A stretch of 64,000 nucleotides of DNA from Notospermus geniculatus (lineage: Eukaryota; Nemertea; Pilidiophora; Heteronemertea; Lineidae): NCBI GenBank assembly GCA_002633025.1, contig NMRB01000242.1:197951-261950 (forward strand), in the 5' to 3' direction. Numbering within the stretch: position 1 is the stretch's first letter; the number at the start of each line of letters is the position of its first letter. Below are positions 24,291-64,000 of this stretch, piece by piece. The notes beneath the pieces were generated by a model. The model searched no databases. It saw nothing but the letters and a program-made list of their open reading frames with translations, and had not been told where the DNA came from. The position numbers and the translations under genes were made by a program.

Positions 24291-24447
24291 GGGCCCGGTT
24301 GCACGAAACCCACGACAGCGCTATCTTGGTGTTAGCGCTATCTTCATGTTAGATGACGTAAAAATCCATTGTTCTTTTACGTCATGTAACATCAAGTTAG
24401 CGCTAACACCAAGATAGCGCTGTCGTGAGTTTCGTGCAACCGGGCCC
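24291..24447. mobile_element. 157-bp palindromic MITE, GGGCCCGGTTGC ends
   Basis: Arms GGGCCCGGTTGCACGAAAC and GTTTCGTGCAACCGGGCCC are perfect, and complementarity extends through ACGACAGCGCTATCTTGGTG and its mate to a short core. TGATC occurs next to both ends. The structure is close to a perfect fold-back. Confidence 0.85.
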
Positions 24448-25010
24448 TGATCATTAACAGATCTCTGATCGACAATAAAGACCTTGACTAAAGGCCCAAC
24501 CCTCTCTTCACCTCACTCTCACCCTCCACATCAGGAGTGTCATACTGATAATTATCCTCTGATGAGGGGACGCACCCTTGAAAGATTACGATACACTGTC
24601 ATTCTAGTAAATTATGATGAGCTGTACATTGGTGTAAAATAAAACAGCACCATATCATAAACCTTTACTGGTCCGAATACTATGATATGATCAAATGAGG
24701 CAATTATAACTTGGTCATGCACTTGCAGCAAAAACTTGCTAGGAAAATGAGATGAAAATGATTAAAAGATCCTGGATTTTGTCGCAGTTTGAATCTGGCT
24801 CTAAACTAGCAGGCTTGGCCCTCGCTGTAAAACATGATAACAAAATTGAAAATATCACAAAAAGTATCAGAAAATGTGAGTACAATAATAAAAGTATATT
24901 ACAGTGAGATTCCACACGGTGGTAAATGCTGATATCACCAACCCCTACTGACGATTTGACCATCAAAATGTTTCTGCTAAAGAAAGACTTGGTGTTTACC
25001 TAGCAGCATA

Positions 25011-25261
25011 CAGTACAGGTCACAACTGACATCCCTACGGCTTCGCGTAAGTTACTCGTAAGTTACGCGTAACTTATGCATAACTCACGGCTTTGGTTTC
25101 GCATAACTCACTGCGTAACTCACCAAAATCGCGTAACTTGCCATGTAAATCACTGTGTAGCTAACTCACCTCGTAAGTTACGCGTAACATAGCTCGTGAG
25201 TTGTTGCGTTAGTTACGAGTGACTTACGCGAATTTAGGGATGTCAATTGTGACCTGTACTG
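25011..25261. mobile_element. TA-flanked element with CGTAACTCAC array, copy 2
   Basis: This has the same ends as 22913-23199 (CAGTACAGGTCACAACTG and CAATTGTGACCTGTACTG), with TA on each flank at 25009-25010 and 25262-25263. It is shorter (251 bp) because it has fewer internal CGTAACTCAC-type units, so the internal array varies in length between copies. Confidence 0.85.
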
Positions 25262-26462
25262 TAGCTTCCCCTAGGGGAAGCGGATCCGCATGAGAGTTTG
25301 TTTGTGTGAGTTGGCTCTCAATGGGCAAGTCATCATTGTTGGTTTCCTCATGACATACACCGAGACCAATGACACAAATGACTGCCAAGTTTTCTATCGT
25401 TCAGCTGCCCACAAAGAATCAACGTGCATGAGAGAACATTCACACCCCTCAGAAAGTGTCCAAATGTGGCAGGCTGCGTGCCACCATCCAGGGACACCCT
25501 GGTGTTCGGACTCGTCGCCGGTGCTCTGATCCACAAGTCAGCTATGCGACTGCTGAAAACCGACGGGAGCTCGGCATGGCGTGCCATGGGTATCTGAACA
25601 GTAAAATCTGGCCAGTCTGGGCACTGGGTGTTCACGTGGAGCTAAACCTTTACATTTATTTCATTAATTGGATGGAGACTGTTGGCCAGCAAGCAGTTAA
25701 ATCTGTTTCATTGTGAAAATAAACTTAAGGCCTATGAATTTAAAGCAGTCTTCGCGATGGTCGATCAAATACAACACTTTTTTAGAGTGAGAACTACAAC
25801 CCACCATCAACTAGTGTACGGGAACGAATACCACTACTTAATAGAGTGCTTTCATTTACAGCACAAGCATAAGTTACAGCAGTGCAAACGAAGCTATGGA
25901 CAGCATAAAATGCTGGGTCGAACGTGGGACGCCAGCGAGCAGATCCACTTTAGGCATTTCTATGCATAAAACGTGACACAGCACTGGAGCATCTACCGAC
26001 TACTGGAGCTGTATGCACACAATTCATATCAGAGACTGGACAATCACGTACAGCACCACCGTCACCAAGCGGGATAAAACGTGTAACGATAACATAATGA
26101 TCACGTATTTTACAGCACCCAGTGTTCAAACGATCAGGCTGCAGTTGTAGTATTACCTCACTATAAGAACGGCTAAACAACCCTTGCAAATTGTGAATTT
26201 CCTTATTGGTCCTGTTTACCCAAACTCAGCAGCATCGAATATGGCTACTGTAGGTGGATGAGTGACACGATACGATACACTTCTTTGTATCGGGGAGATA
26301 TTAGGATGATAAAACTGGTTTTAAAAGTTCAAAGTATTAACGATCAATCTGCTGTATAGGCCTACCACCTAAAACGATATTTTCTCGGCGAAGGTCAAGT
26401 TTGTAAGAACAAATTTCTGGCATATGGTAAATGAAAAAATTCAAAAAAGAATATTGAAGAAA

Positions 26463-26860
26463 AGGCCTATTGAATCCAGCATGGGATTTATCCACTGAAT
26501 CCAGCACACGATTCAACCAAGGCCTATTGAATCCAGCATGGGGATTCACCAGAGGCCTATTGAATCCAGCATGGGATTCACCAGAGGCCTATTGATTCCA
26601 GCATGGGATTCACCAGAGGCTTATTGAATCCAGCATGGGATTCACCAGAGGCCTATTGAATCCAGCATGGGATTCGACCAAGGCCTATTGAATCCAGCAT
26701 GTGATTCAATCAAGGCCTATTGAATCCAGCATGGGATTCACCAGAGGCCTATTGAATCCAGCATGGGATTTGACCAACGGCTATTGAATACCAAGGCCTA
26801 TTGAATCCAGCATGGGATCCAACCAAGGCATATTGAATCCAGTATGGGATCAACCAAAGG
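26463..26860. repeat. 32-bp minisatellite, about 12 units
   Basis: The unit starts AGGCCTATTGAATCCAGCAT, continues GGGATTCACCAG, and varies mainly in its last third (CACCAG, GACCA, AACCA). Unit length drifts slightly, and the first two units are the most divergent. Confidence 0.9.
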
Positions 26861-27695
26861 CTGATTGCATGCATCGCAGGATCGAGGGGACATGCTTTTG
26901 GTCGATTGACAGCACTGGCATCTATCAAGCTCTAGAACCCACTATTTTGTCTCCATAAACACGAAAATGTACCTTTTTCAACATTTTCCCATTTCAATAT
27001 GATAAATGATGAAGTATAATACACTCTTTATGTAGCTTTCAGAACACCATAGTAACATTTAAAGCTCAACAATCTCAGCTGGTTAATATGTCCACATGAA
27101 ACACCAAGGTATATCGTATTTTTACAGTGATTTATCATGTAACAACAACTGATATAGAGGGCGCATGACCCACGTTTTGGATTCGTCCAATTTTCTGAGT
27201 ACCGGTAAGGTAATGAATGTCAACGATAAAAATATACAAATATTTCTTTGAATACTGTTACACAGAAAAGTGACCCTAGCTGCTATATTTTTTATTGATT
27301 TCATGAAGAATTTCCGCATCCTGGCTGACAGAAATCCAGGCCCTGTGTACTTATGAAATCTGCTCGGCGAAACGAATGAACTCGATGATTCTCACACCAA
27401 ATAAATGGCGATCAGATTGGACCCGGTAAGTTCGTAGCAACAGAATTGATAAACACTGAATTGTGACCTGAGTTTGAAAGTACAATATCATTAGCAACAC
27501 AGGTGACATTCGGCTATTCTAATGAGATGCTGAGAGAAATTTGACTCCTGAGTTGATCGACACCCTTGTTTCACTGCATCATATTACTACCAGCCAAGAC
27601 AAGGGTATTCCTACATTCCTGTCAACCAGAAGTGGAACTTTCTCCCGAGGAATTCCCCGTAGACAATTACTGAAGTCTGGAATCATGAAAAACAG

Positions 27696-27701
27696 TTTAT
27701 T
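27696..27701 (-). terminator. Candidate polyadenylation signal of DCLK
   Basis: The minus strand reads AATAAA here, about 280 nt beyond the DCLK stop codon. It is the first canonical hexamer I see downstream. No transcript evidence is available. Confidence 0.35.
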
Positions 27702-27979
27702 TTACAGTATCCTCCATATATTTCCATCACTTGTCACTATGGAAACGGCACCCACCAACAGGACACCATGACACAAACTGAAGATGGACTTGAATCACAT
27801 GATGAAGATTCACATCCAGTATCTACTGAACACATTTCTACAGCCGTGCTATCAGGTGGGGTATCATGGTGGAGGGCCATGGTGACATCCACAGTTGTGC
27901 TTCCAAGAGGTGTGTCCACAGAGGGGTACCATAGCAACCTATAAATGTAACAAATTTGGGTAGGACATGTCCTCCACGC

Positions 27980-59423
<31,444 letters not shown>

Positions 59424-59635
59424 GTTGACACAGTGTCTGTGCGAACCTGAAAGACAAATTATAGCAGTGAATGTACCATTCTTGCGGCTACGAGTCACCT
59501 GCTCCATGTGAGAGTTTCCCTGGTCTCAGCATAAGCCGTAAGAAAACCAAGAATGGTGGTTCTCCATCTTCACCGTAAGGAAACCAAGAATGTGGTTGTC
59601 CAAAATCAAATTTCGTAACTAGATGTCCCCGGACA

Positions 59636-59792
59636 ATTTGTCCTCAGACATTTCGTCCCTGGACAATTAATCCCATATCTAGAGGACAATTCGTCCCAAT
59701 GGACAATTTGTCCCCAGACAATTCTCCCCGTGGACACTTTGTCCCGAGACAATTCGTCCCATGTTACAATTTGTCCTTTAGGACAATTCGTC
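59636..59792. repeat. GGACAATTCGTCCC array
   Basis: At least eight copies of a ~14-bp near-palindrome (GGACAATTCGTCCC, GGACAATTTGTCCC) are spaced 1-8 bp apart. It lies ~200 bp upstream of the exon that starts the DCLK coding region. Confidence 0.85.
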
Positions 59793-60790
59793 CCTGCTGA
59801 ATTGAATTAAGCTGCTTCACTCAGCCAGGACTTTTTTGAAGCCAGGACATGGTGAAGACGACAGATCGACATGGTGAAGACAGATCGATTTCAGTGGGGT
59901 ACAAGTGTGGGGTCTAACTTACCAAATTCACTCTCAAACACCATCCTCAAAGGCAAGGGGGCAGGCCTAGATCTATGTAATTTGGGCCTTTCAATTTGTT
60001 CTTCAACTTAGGCCTGCCTAATTTTGGCAACATCTCTGAACTTCAGATCTCTCCTGGCAGGACAAAACAGGAGTGAAGTCCTTTGCTAAGAACTGGAATA
60101 TAGCTATGTAAGCCTATGACAGATTATCCACGAAGGGCTTTTTCTTGTGTTTCGAGCAGGATTAGGCACAGGGCAGTGTGGGCCTCAACCATGGCAATGG
60201 TGTCCCCGCCAAATTCGGACATGGAGGCACGAAGAAACTGCCAATTGACTAGGCACAGGCCCGCTGCTCATGGACCCCATAATTTAATTCATGCCCAACT
60301 TTGGTGCAAGATTTGACATCTCTGATGGGAACGAAGCACAGACGACCACGTGTGCATGCAAAAGACGCGTCGATTGGGATGGGAATGTATAAAGCTGACG
60401 GAAGAACGGAAAAGGCCCATGAAAGATGCGGAAAAGGAGCGTCATCGGGAGAAGAGATGCACACACGCATCGATAATCTGGGCCTAATTTCATTTTTACG
60501 GGTGTACCCACGATATAAAACCAACCAAACACAAGCGGATCATTTGCCTTTGCCGAACGAAACCGCCTAAAACACTTCAAAGAAAAAAAAATCAATGCGT
60601 CTACCCAGACCAGACTTGCCGGCAGACGCTAGCCCGAACACGCCTGTCGCAGCAGCCGGTTGGACAATGGAAGGATAAATGAAGAGAACAATGGGCTCGC
60701 GACAGAATTAGTTAGTAGTATACAATGTATAGCCATCTAAAAATCCATGGGCAGAGCGGTCGGACGCAAAACATACGTCGTTGGACCTAC

Positions 60791-60900
60791 CTCAAGTTGT
60801 GTAAGTTCCTCTGAGGAGCAGACGACAGCAGTCGATCTATCCGCTTCGATGATTTCACGCAGACTGATCCAGACTCCTACACATCAGAATGATTCATAAT
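60791..60900 (-). other. DCLK: Possible 5' non-coding exon of DCLK
   Basis: On the minus strand a GC-balanced stretch ends CAACTTGAG followed by a strong GTAGGT donor at 60790. A non-coding exon is required upstream because the start-codon exon begins at an acceptor (59446). The right-hand limit is arbitrary, and other donors are possible. Confidence 0.3.
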
Positions 60901-62033
60901 TTATGACAAATTACAGCTTCTTCCAACCTCGATCAGCTACTTTCGCGCCATCAGCCATGTGGCATCAGAACACGAGGCCTTTCCGCGCCAAGTCCTGTCA
61001 AAGAGCCCCAGCGCCATCAGTCGTTGGGCAGTGAAACCAGACTAAACTGGTTCGCCAGTCCATAAACCTGGTTGATGGCAAAATACGAACACCACCACCG
61101 ACTAGGCCTAAATCTGCTAATACTCTCGAATTTTGCCAGCTTTCCGCTTTTGTTGATAACCAACAGTTAGAAAATGACTGTTTTGGGGGTATGTATAGTA
61201 TATACGCCAATACTAATAGTTCTTGTGATCTATTTACATTTTGAATCTATCGATGGCCCAGTCTCGGGCTCAACTTCAAGTTTCCTTTTTATTATAAACT
61301 GACCTCTGACCTCCAGTCTAACCTCTGACTTCATTTGCATAGGGCTTCTAAATTCAGGGCGGTTCAGGATACATTTGCATGATTTATGTGTACTGGGTAC
61401 AATGGACCAATCAGTGTCCAGCAAACAGCGTTGTTTACGAAGACGACATGATCCATATTCATCTCCGCCACTTTGCCCTTCCTCGGAGTCTCTCCAACCT
61501 CCAGAGAGGGAGAGAAAAAGGGGCAAAGTCACAAAGTCAAGTACCGTACTACATGTGCGCTTGGATTCTGATTTTCCATTCTACTTTGGGAGGGAGATAG
61601 ATACGGGGAGGGGCTAGCCATAGTATGCCCAGTGAGAGAAGGATAAGGTGCATCTGCTCCTTTTAACTCCCTTCTTCCACATGTTCCAAAGACAGATTTT
61701 TTTTACTGCATGGGCGTGGATTGTTGCTGGCGACTCTAATCAAAGACAAGGGGCGGGGCACAAATGCAAGCCCAACCACTGTCAAGTGGTCATAGCAATG
61801 TCAGAATTGATCACCAACTTCACATAATATTCCGACAGGTCCACCGACCCATGTTGCACCTCCAGGGCGGAGTGACCCAGCCATTTCTCCTCAATAATGA
61901 CATCACATGATTTCCAAACAAAAGATATATCATAACTTTCTGATACAAGTCTTTTATTCAAATACATTTCGACTTGGATGGAATACATTTTGGTATGACT
62001 ATATCGGTAATATTTACAATATTTCTCAGATCA

Positions 62034-62141
62034 GGGGCCTGTTTCAAAAAGTGACTACGCTAATGGTACCTTTACCCAAATGGAAAATTCATTGAAGTTA
62101 ATGGTACCATTAGCTTAAAGTCACTTTATGAAACAGGTCCC
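62034..62141. mobile_element. 108-bp palindromic MITE
   Basis: GGGCCTGTTTCAAAAAGTGAC pairs imperfectly with GTCACTTTATGAAACAGGTCCC. Inner arms GCTAATGGTACC / GGTACCATTAGC are exact. Confidence 0.8.
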
Positions 62142-62337
62142 AGTTCTAGTTGGAAGCTGTGCATGACTGTTCTTGACAGCCAATAGAATCATACGCAAGT
62201 GCACATCAAAATTTTGCACCCAGATATAACATCAAGTAGAATTTTTAAGAACAAGTTGATTTTTTCTAACTTGAGAGTAACCATGGTAACTCGACATTTG
62301 TCATGGACATGATTTCATATCAGTTAATCATCAACTG

Positions 62338-62487
62338 CAGGTGTGGATCCAGGGGGGGACCCGGGCGTGGGCCTCCCTTGGCCAACAAGTATGTAAAATC
62401 AACCATGAAATCCTGGAATTTGGAGCAAATTTCAATGTCCCCAGCGCAGGGCGCCCCCTCTTTTCCCAAATCCTGGATCCACCCCTG
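62338..62487. mobile_element. hAT-like MITE, GGGGCGGATCCA family, copy 3
   Basis: CAGGTGTGGATCCAGGGGG to CCTGGATCCACCCCTG, with TTGGCCAACAAGTATGTAAA and CTGGAATTTGGAGCAAATTT shared with 41892-42060. Confidence 0.8.
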
Positions 62488-62636
62488 AACTGAGAAGGCT
62501 GGCAAACAAAACTTACACATCTGACCACACAAATTCATATTTCATCCATGTTCTTGGCCTTATCCACCAACACATGACAACTGAATCACAAAAGCAACAA
62601 ATCACATGAATTCATTCGGCCAACCACCATTTTTGA

Positions 62637-62746
62637 ACATCCTCCAAAAGCAGGGCTTTGTCTCACTCCTCTTCATACACCCCCACACACAGTCTAATCG
62701 AGTGGACGAAGAGGAGTGAGGTAAAAACCCTGCTGCAGGAGGATGT
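62637..62746. mobile_element. CATCCTCC fold-back element, copy 5
   Basis: ACATCCTCCAAAAGCAGGGC pairs with AACCCTGCTGCAGGAGGATGT; CTCCTCTTCATACACCCC faces GTGGACGAAGAGGAGTGAG. Confidence 0.8.
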
Positions 62747-63081
62747 TTTTGAAGCACAACAAACCATACACCTAACATCACACAATGACTGCATGAAATA
62801 TCATAATGGGGAGAACGTGCTTCACAGATCTGAAAGACGGATGATATGTATATTCTACTCCAAAGATCAGTGGGAAGACAGTCAACTGAAGTAATAGCTT
62901 TACTTGTATTATCATCTATTCACTCTTTTGGAGTAATGCTATTCCTCTAGTTGGCCATCCTCCCCCTAATCTTGAGTGGAGATACTGCCTTATGCCATGA
63001 GAGGGCAGCATCAACAAATACTAAATCAGAGCCAACTCTGTCAAAGGAAAACTTTCTAAACTTGGTGCAGAATAACACATA

Positions 63082-63281
63082 TGTGACCCGTCACAGCAAA
63101 ACCAGTCGCATGTCGCTCTTAGCTTGGCAGGGTGAGACCAAATTTTCGTCAGTTTCAATATTGTCCGTCTATTATGAAATCTGAAGCGATATATTTCTTC
63201 TATTCTCTCCTGGTGTCATCTTAGTTCGTTGAGGCTCACCTTCTGAGCGACATGCGACTCATTTTGCTGTGACAGGTTACA
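63082..63281. mobile_element. CACAGCAAAACCAGTCGCAT element, copy 2
   Basis: It matches 56800-57006 throughout (TCGCTCTTAGCTTGGCAGG, ATGAAATCTGAAG, CTTAGTTCGTTG) with ends TGTGACCCGTCACAGCAAAA and TTTTGCTGTGACAGGTTACA. Confidence 0.85.
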
Positions 63282-63935
63282 TTTAACCAAGGCTATTGGT
63301 AGAATATGGAAATCTCTGTAAGTATAAAAGACTATTTACAAAGCTCCGTACTTGACTAAAATTAAAAGCAAACAACAAAGATCTGTACATCTTCTGTCAC
63401 TCATAGATTCTCAAAGGATCTTGTCATAATTCATTCTACTGTTAGGAACGAATAACTTCTGCACATAAAACACTGCTTCGGTACAATACATTTCACTCTT
63501 TGTACACTCAGACAAAATAAACTCCAGCAATTAACACATATAAACAAATGAAAACAGATTACATCAGATTTTCAAATCAAACACCCTGGCTTAAATATCA
63601 GGCACCTTAGTCCCAATGCCTCCAAAGGACTTGTGGATCTTTAGCGCGACTGGTTCCAAATCCAAAGTAAAGATATGTAAAACACAACTTGAAAGGCACC
63701 CACCACATAGGTTTTCAATGGAAAGAACTTGTTGAGAGTTCGAGCTGCAGGGACCCCATGACTTCAACATTTAATGGCAGTGAAAGGGTTAACTTACAGA
63801 CCTGCAAGTCCTACCAAGGCATTGTGACTGTGGTTCCCCTACATTGTAGACCAGGTGAAGCGAACACAAAACAGTGCTTACAATATCCAATGCCTCAATG
63901 CTAGTAACCGTAACAACCGTAAAGTCATCTCCAAA

Positions 63936-64000
63936 TTTCGCAAATTTTCGACCCCAACCAGGGGTCTTCCTCAGGCACTTTCTAGTAGAAATCCATCTCT
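63936..64000. mobile_element. Fragment of the 46165 element family at the window edge
   Basis: CGCAAATTTTCGACCCCAACC and AGGGGTCTTCCTCAGGCAC match the interior of 46165-46386. The element runs off the window. Confidence 0.65.

Larger units (their letters stand above)
20486..27695. other. Intergenic region between convergent CORO7 and DCLK
   Basis: This holds the CORO7 3' UTR of unknown length (AATAAA candidates at 22863 and near 23564), two copies of a TA-flanked element (22913, 25011), a palindrome (24291), a 32-bp minisatellite (26463) and a short degenerate ~33-bp repeat near 22565-22690. Open frames here are short, and none resembles a known protein. Confidence 0.6.

Noticed and set aside
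25290-25969. Open frames of 79-95 codons between CORO7 and DCLK
   Set aside because: No family resemblance and frames overlap on both strands.

Overview
The window is eukaryotic nuclear DNA. Genes are split into many short exons with GT..AG introns, there are no operons, and the non-coding DNA is packed with small inverted-repeat elements. The three recognisable genes are closest to metazoan families. The cilium gene, the animal-type doublecortin-like kinase, the dense small MITEs and tRNA-derived SINEs, and the frequent TAGGCCTA, TACATGTA and ACCGGTA words suggest a marine invertebrate deuterostome, perhaps an echinoderm or hemichordate. The species cannot be fixed from sequence alone. Much of what follows rests on exon-by-exon translation with splice phase checked at each junction.

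Layout. (1) 1-7570, minus strand: the 5' part (first 266 codons, six exons) of WDR19/IFT144, an intraflagellar transport complex A subunit. The stretch with exons 3-6 appears twice in tandem (1-2024 and 2025-4703). The left copy lacks exon 5 exactly at a single N, so it looks like a second haplotype or a fragmentary duplicate. (2) 8043-8578, minus: two phase-compatible exons of an unknown protein. (3) 11103-20485, plus: a complete 22-exon coronin-7 (CORO7) gene, 944 residues. (4) 20486-27700: a repeat-rich intergenic region. (5) 27980-59423, minus: a doublecortin-like kinase (DCLK) gene of at least 12 coding exons with tandem DCX domains, a Ser/Pro-rich linker and a kinase domain. The exon(s) for the kinase glycine-rich loop and catalytic lysine were not found, and a single N sits in the interval where they belong. 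(6) 59447-64000: the DCLK 5' flank, again full of small elements.

WDR19 and CORO7 point away from each other, and CORO7 and DCLK converge. WDR19 (cilia), CORO7 (Golgi and actin-linked trafficking) and DCLK (microtubules) all act on cytoskeleton-based transport, but nothing here shows co-regulation.

The most distinctive non-genic feature is the number and variety of non-autonomous DNA elements. Several have target-site duplications visible within the window: TA-flanked, TAA-flanked, TTAA-flanked, and one 363-bp fold-back with an 8-bp duplication. The two internal duplications (WDR19; 50515-52858) supply natural empty sites that prove some of these insertions.
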